From Oxynema aestuarii AP17 (GTDB taxonomy: Bacteria > Cyanobacteriota > Cyanobacteriia > Cyanobacteriales > Laspinemataceae), in contig NZ_CP051167.1 of the NCBI RefSeq assembly GCF_012295525.1, positions 5,493,299-5,557,298 on the forward strand: DNA of 64,000 nt, in the 5' to 3' direction. Under the pieces are notes generated by a model. The model was not told the origin of the DNA and did no database searches. It was given only the letters and a program-made list of their open reading frames with translations. Made by a program: the position numbers and the translations under genes. Of this stretch, positions 27,209 to 37,172 are shown piece by piece (position 1 is the stretch's first letter; each line of letters opens with the position of its first letter).

Positions 27209-29799
27209 GGTGGACGATGGCGAAGGGACTCCCGAGATTTAAGTTTGGCCTGTGGGCGGCCCTCGCGGTGGCGCTGGGGAGTTTGCTGGGGAGAGGCGGC
27301 GCGATCGCCGCGCCGGATCTCGCCCAGGCGAACCCCATGCCTAACTTGCTGCGTTCCGTACCTACATGGCGGCAGCGCCAAGGGGAAGATCCCCTCGATC
27401 GCGGTCGCCGACTCTATCGCGCCGGATATTTTGCCGATGCTGCCGAAGCCTGGGAACGCGCTGCCGCCGAAGCGGGCGATCGCGGCGATCAGGCCAGCCA
27501 AGCTCTGAGCTGGAGTTACCGCTCCCTCGCCTACCAACGGCTCAGCCAATGGGACCGCGCCCGAGACGCCAGCGATCGCGCCCTGAGTTTACTCGCCAAC
27601 TCCCCCGACCGCGAACCGATTTTCCTCGCCCAAGCCACTAACACCCAAGCCAACTTACTGCTAGCCACGGGACAACCCCGCGCCGCCCTCGAAACCTGGG
27701 AACGGGCCGAACGACTGTACCGACAAGCGGGGGACGACATCGGCGCGATCGGCAGCCAGATCGACCAAGCCTATGCCTTGCAACATTTGGGCTTTTACCG
27801 TCAGGCGCGCGATCGCCTGGAAAAACTCAACCGACAACTCGGCACCCTCGACCGAGGCGGGCTCAAAGTGCAAGCCTTGCACGCCTTGGGAATTGGCTTG
27901 CAACTGGTGGGGGATTTAGACGCCAGTCGCGAGGTGCTCGAACGCTGTTTGGCGATCGCCCGCCAACAGCGCGACCTGGACGAAATCGGCGCCATTTATC
28001 TGAGTTTGGGCAATACCGCCGTTAATTTAGAAGATTTCGACAGCGCCGCCTTCTACTTTGCCAAAGCGGAAACCACGGCCCAATCCGATCTCGAACGCCT
28101 CGACGCCCGCCTCAACCAGCTCGACGTTGCCGTGCGATCGCGCCAGTGGCACCAAGCCACCGCTCTCGTCGAGCCCCTGTACCACGAATTACGCCAAATT
28201 GCGCCGTCTCGCGCTTGGATTTACAGCGTCCTCAACTTTACCGACGCCGGAATCAAACTCGACGACCGCCAGAAAAATGTCAGCCTCCCCCAAATTAACG
28301 AATTACTCGCCCAGGCGGTCGCGGCGGCGCGATCGCTGCGCGACCCGCGCGCCGAAGCTCACGCCTTAGTCCGTTGGGGGCGCCTGTACGAACGCAACCA
28401 ACAACTCGATATCGCCTTGCGCCTCACCCGAGACGCCCTCCAAATCGCTCAAGGAATCGTCGCTACGGATATCGTCTCTCAAGGCGCTTGGCAACTCGGG
28501 CGGATTTTGAGGAGTCAAGGCGATCGCAAAGGGGCGATCGCCGCTTATCGAGAAGCCATCCAAGCTCTCGAATCCCTGCGCATCGACCTGGTGGCGATCG
28601 ATCGCGAAGTTCAGTTTTCCTTCCGCGACAGTATCGAACCCGTCTATCGAGAATTGGTGAGTTTGTTACTCGACGGCGACCCGAGTCCCCCCCGCTTACT
28701 CGAAGCGCGCCAGTTAATCGAAGCCCTCCAATTAGCGGAACTCGATAACTTTTTACGCGAAGCCTGTCTCGACATGCAGCCCGTCAAAATTGAGGAGATC
28801 GACCCGGAAGCGGCAGTAATTTATCCGATCGTCCTCCAAGACCGTCTGGCGACGATTGTCTCTTCCTCGCGCCATCCCCTGCGCTATTACGAAATTCCCA
28901 TCCCCCAAACCTTTGTCAATCAAACCGTCGAGGAATTATTACAAGCCCTCAGTCCCGCTTACGACAATTTAGAGCGCTTGCGCCTGTCGAAAATTCTCTA
29001 CAACTGGTTAGTTTTACCCGCCCGCAGCGACGGCACTTTAGAGGGGGTGAAAACATTAGTTTTCGTCCTCGATGGAGCTTTGAGAAACGTACCGATGGCG
29101 GCGTTGTACGACGGCGATAACTATCTGGTGGAAGATTACAATATCGCTTTTTCTCAAGGGTTGCAGTTGCTGCCGGGGCAACCTTTGCACAAGGGACGTT
29201 TGCAGGCGATCGCGGCGGGCTTGAGCGAAGCGCGTCAGGGGTTTAATTCCTTACCTGCGGTCAAGTCGGAACTCGATCGCCTCAGCGAAGAATTTCCCAC
29301 GGCGGTACTGCTCGACGAAGGGTTTACAACGGCGAGTTTGCAGCGTAAAGTCAATCAAAATTCCGCCGAAGTTATTCACTTGGCCACTCACGGTCAGTTC
29401 AGTTCCAAACTCGAAGATACCTTTTTATTGACCTGGGACGGACGACTGGGAATCGACGAATTAGACCGCTTGCTCGCCGAGCAATCGGTCCGAGGAGAAA
29501 CGGCGATCGAGTTGTTAGTTTTGAGTGCGTGCGAAACGGCGGTCGGCGACGATCGCGCCGCCTTGGGATTGGCGGGTCTGGCGCTCAAATCCGGCGCCAG
29601 AGCGACCTTGGCGACCCTGTGGGCCGTGCGCGATCGCTCGACGGCTATTTTCATGAGCGAGTTTTACACTCAGCTCGGAAAACCGGGGGTTTCTAAAGCC
29701 CAAGCGGTCCGTCAAGCCCAGCTCAAATTATTGGCGGATCCGGCGACTGACGATCCGTTCTTTTGGGCGCCATTCGTGTTAGTCGGTAACTGGTTGTAG
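27202..29799 (+). CDS. Exported TPR-CHAT caspase-like protein
   Basis: An 865-residue protein. A signal-like N-terminus (FGLWAALAVALGSLLG, then AIAAPDLAQA) is followed by tetratricopeptide-type helical repeats (residues about 55-480; YRAGYFADAAEAWERAAAEA, ASREVLERCLAIARQQRDL). The C-terminal CHAT domain (about 560-865) is a caspase-HetF-associated peptidase. The dyad is intact: H730 in VIHLATHGQFSS and C777 in LLVLSACETAVGDD, followed by GLAGLALKSGARATLATLWAV. Probably a periplasmic or surface cysteine protease guided by TPR partner binding. Its ATG overlaps the stop of the hemagglutinin gene, so the two are translationally coupled and the hemagglutinin is the obvious candidate partner or substrate. 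Confidence 0.9.
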   Translation: MVRWTMAKGLPRFKFGLWAALAVALGSLLGRGGAIAAPDLAQANPMPNLLRSVPTWRQRQGEDPLDRGRRLYRAGYFADAAEAWERAAAEAGDRGDQASQALSWSYRSLAYQRLSQWDRARDASDRALSLLANSPDREPIFLAQATNTQANLLLATGQPRAALETWERAERLYRQAGDDIGAIGSQIDQAYALQHLGFYRQARDRLEKLNRQLGTLDRGGLKVQALHALGIGLQLVGDLDASREVLERCLAIARQQRDLDEIGAIYLSLGNTAVNLEDFDSAAFYFAKAETTAQSDLERLDARLNQLDVAVRSRQWHQATALVEPLYHELRQIAPSRAWIYSVLNFTDAGIKLDDRQKNVSLPQINELLAQAVAAARSLRDPRAEAHALVRWGRLYERNQQLDIALRLTRDALQIAQGIVATDIVSQGAWQLGRILRSQGDRKGAIAAYREAIQALESLRIDLVAIDREVQFSFRDSIEPVYRELVSLLLDGDPSPPRLLEARQLIEALQLAELDNFLREACLDMQPVKIEEIDPEAAVIYPIVLQDRLATIVSSSRHPLRYYEIPIPQTFVNQTVEELLQALSPAYDNLERLRLSKILYNWLVLPARSDGTLEGVKTLVFVLDGALRNVPMAALYDGDNYLVEDYNIAFSQGLQLLPGQPLHKGRLQAIAAGLSEARQGFNSLPAVKSELDRLSEEFPTAVLLDEGFTTASLQRKVNQNSAEVIHLATHGQFSSKLEDTFLLTWDGRLGIDELDRLLAEQSVRGETAIELLVLSACETAVGDDRAALGLAGLALKSGARATLATLWAVRDRSTAIFMSEFYTQLGKPGVSKAQAVRQAQLKLLADPATDDPFFWAPFVLVGNWL

Positions 29800-30183
29800 G
29801 AGGGAGAAGACGCAAAAGTTAACCGTCACCACTGACGGATTCACATTTCAATCGAACTGAGTAAAAATCGGAGAATAGTGGAGCTTAATTTAGACGCAGA
29901 CGAGAACAACTATTGATGGTTAACTTCATTCAAATCGAGCGATAGCTTGAAGGGGTGCGATCGCGAAGTGTCTCCCGAAGAGAATCGCCATTGTTTTTAG
30001 TGCAGTTTTCACCTCGAACTTCTCGAAAAAAAACTGCAGTAATACCCGCGACAAACTGGAGAAAAAGGGTCATCAAATCTTTAAAATTTTAGATATTGTT
30101 TTTAATAAAATTTTATTAGTTTTACAACCGTTCGTTGATAAAATCATTCCATCCCCTGAATCTTTGACAGGAGAAGACTATCG
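29800..30183. other. Gap between CHAT and DUF928 genes
   Basis: About 384 bp, AT-rich toward the right. A small hairpin (CCGTCA/TGACGG, 29823-29838) follows the CHAT stop, and GGAG precedes the DUF928 start. Otherwise no gene or motif is seen; the DUF928 gene probably has its own promoter here. Confidence 0.5.
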
Positions 30184-31044
30184 ATGCTAAGCCAACGTTT
30201 ATTAGCGGCGATCGCCACGATCGCCATGACCACTGGGGTGGGCGCGATCGCCGTCAGTCCGGCGAAAGCGGTCACCTTCACCCCCCCGAGTGACAACCAA
30301 GCCCCTCGGGAAAGTACCGGAGGCGCCTCCCGGGGTCAAACCGTGTTCACCCCCCCGGCGGATGGAGCCGCACCCCAGCGCACCAGTGGCGGGGCGTCCC
30401 GAGGAGAGGCGACCTTTACGCCGCCGACAGACGCCCAAGCGCCCCAGCGCAGTAGTGGCGGGGCCTCCCGTCACGGGGAAAGCGGACTGGCTCTCACCAG
30501 CGACTCGCCAACGGCGATCGCCAACGGAATCGCGGGGTTGATTCCCCAAAGCAACTACGGACTGACCCTCTCCGAACGCCCGACAATTTTGGTTTACCTG
30601 CCCCAAACCGGAGTTAACCAAGCCTTTTTTAGCATTAAAGACGAAGAGAAAAACCTACACTATCAAACCACCATCCCGATTTCGCCCAATGGCGGCATCG
30701 TGGCGATCGCCCTGCCGGAAGATGCGCCGCCGTTGCAAAGCGATCGCCCCTACCAATGGTTTTTCGCCCTCAAATTAGACGAGAAACTGCGCCCCAGTTC
30801 GCCGTTAATCGACGGTTGGATTAAACGGGTCGAACCCGACAGCCTCGACTTGGCCGACCTCGAACCGGGAGACCGGATCGAGAACGTCTCCGCCTTAGCC
30901 TCCGCCGGAGTCTGGTACGACAGCGCCGCGATCTTGTGGCGAATGAGACGCCAAGACCCCCAAAACGCCCAACTGAGCCAACATTGGCACGAACTCCTCG
31001 GTTCGGTGGGATTGGGCGAACTCGCCGACGCGACCCGGCCTTAA
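30184..31044 (+). CDS. DUF928 exported protein
   Basis: A 286-residue cyanobacterial DUF928 protein. The signal peptide (LLAAIATIAMTTGVGAIA, cleaved after SPAKA) is followed by three 23-residue repeats beginning FTPPxD and ending GGASRG, then the DUF928 core (residues about 115-285): SNYGLTLSERPTILVYLPQT, FSIKDEEKN, DRPYQWFFAL, the DGWIKRVE segment, and the C-terminal ASAGVWYDSA/WHELLGSVGL. Function unknown; genomically it is known beside CHASE2 and CHAT/TPS genes, as here. Likely periplasmic. RBS GGAGAA lies upstream of ATG 30184. The CHASE2 kinase follows 52 bp later. Confidence 0.88.
   Translation: MLSQRLLAAIATIAMTTGVGAIAVSPAKAVTFTPPSDNQAPRESTGGASRGQTVFTPPADGAAPQRTSGGASRGEATFTPPTDAQAPQRSSGGASRHGESGLALTSDSPTAIANGIAGLIPQSNYGLTLSERPTILVYLPQTGVNQAFFSIKDEEKNLHYQTTIPISPNGGIVAIALPEDAPPLQSDRPYQWFFALKLDEKLRPSSPLIDGWIKRVEPDSLDLADLEPGDRIENVSALASAGVWYDSAAILWRMRRQDPQNAQLSQHWHELLGSVGLGELADATRP
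30277..30483 (+). repeat. Three in-frame 69-bp repeats
   Basis: Units start at 30277, 30346 and 30415, each encoding 23 residues of the pattern FTPPxDxxAPxxxxGGASRG(x). They lie directly after the DUF928 signal peptide and would form a Pro/Gly-rich stalk. Confidence 0.85.
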
Positions 31045-31096
31045 TCTCCTCGAACCCGTTTTGTTTGGGAGCTGCTGAAAGTCACTCAATCGAGCC

Positions 31097-33856
31097 ATGC
31101 CGGAGGCTACCACCCACCCAATGACTCAATGGCGCAGTATGTTATCGATCTCGGGGATCGTGACGGTGGCGATCGCGACAGGGAGCTTTTTCGGCTGGTT
31201 CAAATTCCTCGAATGGGCCGTGCGCGACGAATTTTTTCGCCTGCGTCCGCGAGAATCCCGCGAAGAGCGGATCGTCCTGGTGACCATCGACGAAAATGAT
31301 ATTACGGCAGTCGGCGCGTGGCCGATTCCCGACCGGATTTTAGCCGAACTGATCGAAAAGATCGACGCCCAACAACCGCGCGCCATCGGTTTAGATATTT
31401 ATCGCAATTTTCCCGAAGAACCCGGTTACGATCGCCGGGTCGAAGTCTTCCGGGAAACGCCTAATTTAATCGGCGTTGAAAAAATTATCGGCGATCGCGT
31501 GGCGCCGCCCCCCATTCTCAAGGCGAGCGATCGCGTGGCCCTAGCCGATCTGATCCTCGACAGCGATCGCACGGTTCGCCGGGGTCTGCTTTCCGCGACC
31601 GACTTTCAAGATGGCAACACGATCAAACTCGGGCTGGGCGTTCGTCTGGCCCTGAGTTATCTCGAAAGCGAGGGCATCCACTTGGAGGCGATCGACCCCG
31701 AACGGCAACTCTTCCACTTAGGAAAAGCCGTCTTCAAGCCCTTGCGCCCCCGACAAGCGGGCTACAGCAACAGCGACGACCTCGGCGGCTATCAAATTTT
31801 GATGAACTGGCGGGGCAAAGAAATCATGTTCCCCCAAATCTCGATGAGCGAGGTGTTGCGCGGCGAGATTCCCCCGGAGTTGATGCGCGATCGCATCGTG
31901 GCGATCGGTTCGACCGCCACCAGCACCAACGACTTTTTCGAGACCCCCTACAGCCGTTCCTGGATCGACGACGATCCGCCGATGGCGGGGGTCGCCATTC
32001 ACGCCAATTTAGCCAGTCAAATTCTCAATGCCGCCCTACACGGGCGCCCGCTTCTACAAGCCTGGTCCTCCACCGAGGAATGGCTGTGGATTTTTCTGTG
32101 GGCCAGTATCGGAACCGGGGGCAGTTGGTTTCTGCAACGGGCTGGCGAGCGATCGTCTACCCTTCCCGGCGGTCTGACCCTGTGGGGCATCGGCGCCGGG
32201 GGACTGGTTCTGATGGGCGGTAGTTATCTCGCCTTTATCGCAGGTTGGGTGATTCCCGTCGTCTCTCCGTTTCTGGCGATGGGGGTCAGCGCGATCGCCA
32301 CGACCAATCACTACAAACAATGGCAACTCGCCCAAACCAACCGCCAACTGGAAACCGCCAACAGCCAACTGCGCGATTATTCCCAAACCCTGGAACGGCG
32401 CGTCGAGGAACGCACCCAAGAATTAGAACGAGCCAAAGTCGCCGCCGACGCCGCCAATCAAGCCAAAAGCGAATTTTTGGCCAATATGAGCCACGAACTA
32501 CGAACCCCCCTCAACGGCATTCTCGGTTACGCTCAAATTCTCCAACAATCCTCCTCTTTATCGAACAAAGATCGCAAAGGTATCGAGATTATCTATCAAT
32601 GCGGCTCTCATTTACTGACCTTAATTAACGACGTTCTCGATTTGTCAAAAATCGAAGCGCGCAAGTTGGAATTGTATAACAGCGATTTTCATTTTCCCTC
32701 TTTCTTGACGGGAGTCGCCGAAATTTGTCGCATTAAAGCGGAACAAAAAGGGATTGGCTTCGACTTCGCGATCGCCAGCAATTTGCCCCCGGGGGTTCGC
32801 AGCGACGAAAAACGCTTGCGCCAAGTGTTGATTAATTTGCTCGGCAATGCGATTAAGTTTACCGATCGCGGTCGGGTGACGTTTAAGGTGAGTTCCCTCG
32901 GCGATTCTCAAGGGAGAAAAATGGTTCGTTTTGAGATTGAAGATACGGGAATTGGCATGAGTCCCGACCAATTAGAAAAGATTTTTCAGCCGTTCGAGCA
33001 AGTGGGAGACAACCACCGCAAAGCCGAAGGAACCGGGTTGGGATTGGCGATCGGTCAGCAAATTGTCACCCTGATGGGCGCTCAATTACAGGTTAAAAGT
33101 CAGTTGGGAACGGGAACGATCTTTTGGTTCGATCTCGACCTAGAAATTGCCCGGGATTGGGTGGAACGGCGATCGACTCCGCACTTCGGTAAAATTATCG
33201 GCATTAAACATAAAAAACCGACGATCGAGATCGTGGACGATCGCCCGGAAAATCGCGGAGTGTTAGTGATGGTTCTCGAAGCGATCGGCTGTCAGGCGAT
33301 CGAAGCCAATTGCGGACGCGACGGACTCGATCTGGCCCGCAAACATTCGCCGGATTTAATTATTACCGATTTAACGATGCCGACGGTCGATGGGTTTGAA
33401 TTGATTCGCGAACTGCGCGCCGATTCAAACTTAAAGAAAATTCCGATCGTCGTCGCCAGCGCCAGTGTTTTTGAACGCGATCGCGCCAAGAGTTTTGAAA
33501 TGGGCGCCGATGAGTTTTTGCCCAAGCCCGTCGAAATGGATCGCCTCTTCGAGATTTTGCAAAACTATTTAGAATTGGAGTGGATTTATGAAACAGTAGA
33601 CGCCGCCAGTCCCGCTCCCGAGGAGGACTCCGGCACCCCTTCGGTCGTACCGGATAGCGCACAGCTCGAACAGCTTTACGATTTAGCCATGATGGGCAAT
33701 TTACAAGGCATTGAAGAGGCGATCGATCGATTGGTTAGCAACGATCGCGCCCTCGAACCCTTTGCCCGCGAAATTTTGCAATTAACCGAGAGCTTTCAGG
33801 TCAAAAAAGTCAAAGAACTCCTGCGATCGTTCCTCCCAAAAAACCGATCGGCTTAG
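31097..33856 (+). CDS. CHASE2 hybrid histidine kinase with C-terminal receiver
   Basis: A 919-residue membrane sensor. An N-terminal helix (about residues 15-37) precedes a CHASE2 extracellular domain (about 40-310; [44 protein letters not shown]). Three helices follow (about 330-400) and a coiled-coil linker, then the kinase: H466 in [16 protein letters not shown]-box near 577 ([11 protein letters not shown]), DTGIGM, GTGLGL. The receiver (about 710-830) has D758 in IITDLTMP and Lys in FLPKPVE. An Hpt-like C-terminal helix bundle may follow. The CHASE2 ligand is unknown. The gene sits between DUF928 and a second receiver-kinase, likely sensing for the module upstream. Confidence 0.93.
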   Translation: MPEATTHPMTQWRSMLSISGIVTVAIATGSFFGWFKFLEWAVRDEFFRLRPRESREERIVLVTIDENDITAVGAWPIPDRILAELIEKIDAQQPRAIGLDIYRNFPEEPGYDRRVEVFRETPNLIGVEKIIGDRVAPPPILKASDRVALADLILDSDRTVRRGLLSATDFQDGNTIKLGLGVRLALSYLESEGIHLEAIDPERQLFHLGKAVFKPLRPRQAGYSNSDDLGGYQILMNWRGKEIMFPQISMSEVLRGEIPPELMRDRIVAIGSTATSTNDFFETPYSRSWIDDDPPMAGVAIHANLASQILNAALHGRPLLQAWSSTEEWLWIFLWASIGTGGSWFLQRAGERSSTLPGGLTLWGIGAGGLVLMGGSYLAFIAGWVIPVVSPFLAMGVSAIATTNHYKQWQLAQTNRQLETANSQLRDYSQTLERRVEERTQELERAKVAADAANQAKSEFLANMSHELRTPLNGILGYAQILQQSSSLSNKDRKGIEIIYQCGSHLLTLINDVLDLSKIEARKLELYNSDFHFPSFLTGVAEICRIKAEQKGIGFDFAIASNLPPGVRSDEKRLRQVLINLLGNAIKFTDRGRVTFKVSSLGDSQGRKMVRFEIEDTGIGMSPDQLEKIFQPFEQVGDNHRKAEGTGLGLAIGQQIVTLMGAQLQVKSQLGTGTIFWFDLDLEIARDWVERRSTPHFGKIIGIKHKKPTIEIVDDRPENRGVLVMVLEAIGCQAIEANCGRDGLDLARKHSPDLIITDLTMPTVDGFELIRELRADSNLKKIPIVVASASVFERDRAKSFEMGADEFLPKPVEMDRLFEILQNYLELEWIYETVDAASPAPEEDSGTPSVVPDSAQLEQLYDLAMMGNLQGIEEAIDRLVSNDRALEPFAREILQLTESFQVKKVKELLRSFLPKNRSA

Positions 33857-33997
33857 TCGATCCGAACTTATCTTATTTTTCTCCTGCAAACTCAGATTGT
33901 GGGTTACAATTAACTCCATCCATTCAATCAAAATCTATTTTTTTGACAGCTTAGTTCGAGTTTTTAGATACAGTTAACAAGCAAACATCACACCAAA

Positions 33998-35305
33998 ATG
34001 ATACTCGATCCGATTGGGGAATCCGCTCGTATTTTAATCGTCGATGACAATCCCACCAATTTAAAAGTTTTATGCGACTCGATTAAAGGCTCGGGATGGA
34101 CAATTTTGGTCGCAACCGATGGCGAAACCGCGATCGAGCAGACCGAATATGCCAGTCCCGATCTGATTTTACTCGATGTCATGATGCCGGGAATTGATGG
34201 GTTTGAAACCTGCAAGCGGTTAAAAGCCAATCCCAACACTGCCGAAATTCCGATTATTTTTATGACCGCTTTAGCGGATACGGTCGATAAAGTCAAAGGC
34301 TTAGAACTCGGCGCCGTAGACTATATTACCAAACCTTTTCAAACTGAAGAAGCGATCGCCCGGGTTAAGGTTCATTTAAAGTTACGCTGGTTCAGTCAAA
34401 CCTTAGAAGAACAAGTCAAACAACGCACGTTAGAGCTTCAAAATGCTTTAGAAGAACTCAAGACATCGCAACTGCAATTAGTTCACAGCGAAAAGATGTC
34501 TACTTTGGGTCAACTCGTCGCCGGAGTGGCTCACGAAATTAATAATCCCATTAATTTTATTGACGGCAATCTGCGTTACATTCAAGATTACGGGAAAGCC
34601 TTAATCGAACATTTGCAATTGTATCGAGAAACTTTTCCCAATCCGGGAGACGGGATCGCTACCCATGCCGAAAGCATTGATTTACCCTATATTTTAGAAG
34701 ATTTTCCCAAAACAATTCAGTCGATGAAACTCGGAAGCGAACGCATCCGCAGTATCAGCCGTTCCCTTACGACTTTTTCGCGCAATGACTTATCGAATCG
34801 CGTTTTATTTGACATTCATTCCGGGATTGACAGTACCTTAGTGATTCTCAGACATCGACTGAAAGGCAATCCCGATCGCCCGGAAATTAAAATTATTAAA
34901 AATTACGGCAATATCCCGGAAGTTCGCTGTTATCCGAGCCAACTCAATCAAGTTTTTATGAATATTTTATCTAACGCGATCGATGCGTTAGAAGAAAGCG
35001 ATCGCGATCGCAGTTACGAAGACATCGAAGCCAATCCCAACGAAATTCGCATTTACAGCACTTGCAAAGAGGGTTATATTTCCGTGTCCTTTAAAGATAA
35101 CGGCGTCGGAATGCCGCAAGAGGTGCAAACTTGTGTCTTTGACTATTTATTTACAACCAAACCCGTCGGCAAAGGGACGGGTTTGGGACTGTCAATTAGT
35201 CGGACAATTGTTGAGGAAAAACATCGAGGACGCTTGTGTTGTTATAGCTCTCCCGGTTGCGGGACGGAGTTTACCGTAGAAATTCCGATTTCCGAACCGG
35301 AATAA
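33998..35305 (+). CDS. Receiver-histidine kinase hybrid
   Basis: A 435-residue soluble hybrid. An N-terminal receiver (about 1-125) has D60 in LILLDVMMPG, with conserved DD in IVDDNPTN and Lys in YITKPF. A coiled coil (EEQVKQRTLELQNALEELK) leads to the HisKA region with H179 in AGVAHEINNPINF, then an HATPase with N-box in FMNILSNAIDALEE, DNGVGM and GTGLGLS. No membrane segment, so it is probably a cytosolic relay phosphorylated by another kinase; the CHASE2 hybrid kinase 141 bp upstream is the obvious partner. The stop is 6 bp from the end of the convergent APH/kinase gene. Confidence 0.92.
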   Translation: MILDPIGESARILIVDDNPTNLKVLCDSIKGSGWTILVATDGETAIEQTEYASPDLILLDVMMPGIDGFETCKRLKANPNTAEIPIIFMTALADTVDKVKGLELGAVDYITKPFQTEEAIARVKVHLKLRWFSQTLEEQVKQRTLELQNALEELKTSQLQLVHSEKMSTLGQLVAGVAHEINNPINFIDGNLRYIQDYGKALIEHLQLYRETFPNPGDGIATHAESIDLPYILEDFPKTIQSMKLGSERIRSISRSLTTFSRNDLSNRVLFDIHSGIDSTLVILRHRLKGNPDRPEIKIIKNYGNIPEVRCYPSQLNQVFMNILSNAIDALEESDRDRSYEDIEANPNEIRIYSTCKEGYISVSFKDNGVGMPQEVQTCVFDYLFTTKPVGKGTGLGLSISRTIVEEKHRGRLCCYSSPGCGTEFTVEIPISEPE

Positions 35306-35311
35306 GCCCGT

Positions 35312-36880
35312 TTAAGGGGCGAAAAATGCCTCTAATTGAGGGGCGATCGCCGCCGTCGTATCGATGGTTCTCACGTAAGCTTGCTCGCGTTCGGTAAACG
35401 ATTCTGCCGCTTGTTGCTGACTGGCGAGTAAATCGGCGGTCGCGTCGGCGATATCTCCTCGACGCTGGTGCAGGCGATCGCGCAAGACCTCCATCGGCGC
35501 CGTGCAGTGGGCGATCGTCAATGGAATCTCGCGTTTTTCGGCGACGGCGATCGCCGCTTCGCGATGGTTCCGAGTGTCGTATTTCGCATCTAAAATGACG
35601 GTAAACCCTTGCGATGCCAGCAGTTCGCCCAATTCCAACAGGCGCCCGTAGGTTTTGCGACTCATTTCGGGGGTGTAGATGGCGTCAGTCCCGCGATCGT
35701 GCAAGGCGATTCCCGCTAAATGCTTGCGAACCGCATCGGAACGAATGTGAATTGCCCCCGTCGGTTTCGCCAACTGCCGCGCTACCGTGCTTTTCCCCGA
35801 TCCCGACAACCCGGACATCAAAATCAGGCGCCCGCGATCGCGCCGCGTGTACTGCCAAGCCAACTCGTAATAATGGGCCGCCGTGTCCCGCGCCCGGTCT
35901 TTCTCCGTCTCGTCCACGGTCGGATCGTCGAGCAGAAAAGAGGTAACTTTTCCTCTCACGTATGCCTGCCGACTCAGGTATAAGGGTAGCACTTGCACCC
36001 CTTCCCAGTCCCCGGTTCGTTCCAAATACTCGTTTAAAAACACCGTCGCCAGGACGTGACTCCCCCGCGATTCCAAATCCATCACCGCAAAGGCGATATC
36101 GTACATGACATCGACAAACCGAAAAGATTCGTTAAATTCGATGCAGTCAAATAGAATGATGCGATCGTCGTAAAGGGCGATATTTCTTAAGTGCAGGTCG
36201 CCGTGACATTCGCGAATTTTTTCTCGTGCGATCCGGGTCTTAAATAAGTCTTTGCGTTCGACAAAAAAGCGATCGCTGTAAGCTTTCGTTTCTTCAAATT
36301 GCTGCCGCGTTTGCGGTCCGCCGATGTATTTTTCGGTTTGGCGGTAATTTTCATCGATCGCCTGACGAATTTGTGCGATTTCTCCGAATTGGAGAATGCG
36401 ATCGTCAGTTTCCGTTTTTCCGTGAAATTCGGCAACGACGCGCCCCAGTTCTCTCATGCGATCTTCGCTCAATTTTCCCGCTTGAAACAAGGAACTAAAC
36501 AAGCACTCTTGCGGAAATTGTCGCATTTTAACCGCATATTCTACCGGGTCGCCCGTCCCGTCGAATTCGAGGCGATCGCGTAGGGTCTCCACCGGAGTAT
36601 CCGCCGTTTGGGTCAGCGCGACAACCCCTAGGTAAATTTCCGGCGCACTGCGTCGATTCATGCGGACTTCTTCTTGGCAAAAATGCCGCCGTTTCTCTAA
36701 GGTCGAATAGTCCAGAAAGCCAAAATTGACGCTTTTTTTGATTTTATAAACGTAATCCCCAGTTAGCAAAACGAATGAAGCATGGGTTTGAATTAGTTGG
36801 ATCGGTTCTTTAACCGGGTGGGGATAAATGTTTGGATCGAGTAAAGCTTCGATGGTTTTTGGTAATTGATGTTCGGTCAT
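35312..36880 (-). CDS. Fused APH-like kinase and P-loop gluconokinase-like ATPase
   Basis: A 522-residue two-domain protein. The N-terminal half (about 1-330) is aminoglycoside-phosphotransferase-like, with the catalytic HGDLHLRNIAL and the metal-binding D in RIILFDCIEFN. The C-terminal part (about 345-520) is a P-loop kinase with Walker A GLSGSGKST (LMSGLSGSGKSTVARQL) and the HxRxxR-type segment HIRSDAVRKHLAG, as in gluconokinase/zeta-toxin-like kinases. This COG2187/COG0645 fusion is widespread but has no settled substrate; antibiotic resistance should not be inferred. Leftward, with its 3' end almost touching the receiver-kinase gene. Confidence 0.85.
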   Translation of the reverse strand: MTEHQLPKTIEALLDPNIYPHPVKEPIQLIQTHASFVLLTGDYVYKIKKSVNFGFLDYSTLEKRRHFCQEEVRMNRRSAPEIYLGVVALTQTADTPVETLRDRLEFDGTGDPVEYAVKMRQFPQECLFSSLFQAGKLSEDRMRELGRVVAEFHGKTETDDRILQFGEIAQIRQAIDENYRQTEKYIGGPQTRQQFEETKAYSDRFFVERKDLFKTRIAREKIRECHGDLHLRNIALYDDRIILFDCIEFNESFRFVDVMYDIAFAVMDLESRGSHVLATVFLNEYLERTGDWEGVQVLPLYLSRQAYVRGKVTSFLLDDPTVDETEKDRARDTAAHYYELAWQYTRRDRGRLILMSGLSGSGKSTVARQLAKPTGAIHIRSDAVRKHLAGIALHDRGTDAIYTPEMSRKTYGRLLELGELLASQGFTVILDAKYDTRNHREAAIAVAEKREIPLTIAHCTAPMEVLRDRLHQRRGDIADATADLLASQQQAAESFTEREQAYVRTIDTTAAIAPQLEAFFAP

Positions 36881-37100
36881 GGTTGGGTTATTGATAGTTT
36901 ACCAAAAAGGCGATCTTTGAATGAATAGGAAATAAGATAGAGGTTTGACAATTGATATTGTATTGAATGGGATAGTCCTTATTTAAACCTAAAGCACAAT
37001 TCTTTTTTTGATTATTCGATCCGGTTGAAACATTTTTTAAAAGATCTTTTTTTTAGCTCGATCGAGGAATATAGAAAAATTCTAAATGACGATCGCGAAA

Positions 37101-37128
37101 AAAACCAGAGATTTTTGTCTCTGGTTTT
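37101..37128. terminator. Hairpin AAAACCAGAGA...TCTCTGGTTTT
   Basis: Perfect 11-bp stem (37101-37111 with 37118-37128) and a TTTTTG loop, with A and T runs on each side. It lies downstream of the leftward adenosine kinase gene. Confidence 0.8.
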
Positions 37129-37136
37129 CTCGATTG

Positions 37137-37164
37137 AAAATAAGAGGCGATCGCCTCTTATTTT
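37137..37164. terminator. 28-bp perfect palindrome with HIP1 core
   Basis: AAAATAAGAGGCGA followed by its exact reverse complement (TCGCCTCTTATTTT), no loop. The centre contains GCGATCGC. It lies 9 bp after the adenosine kinase stop and 8 bp from another terminator hairpin. Confidence 0.8.
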
Positions 37165-37172
37165 ATGGGTCT

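Noticed and set aside
35312..36880. Aminoglycoside resistance gene
   Set aside because: The APH-like half is fused to a P-loop kinase as in a widespread housekeeping family; no sign of a resistance determinant.
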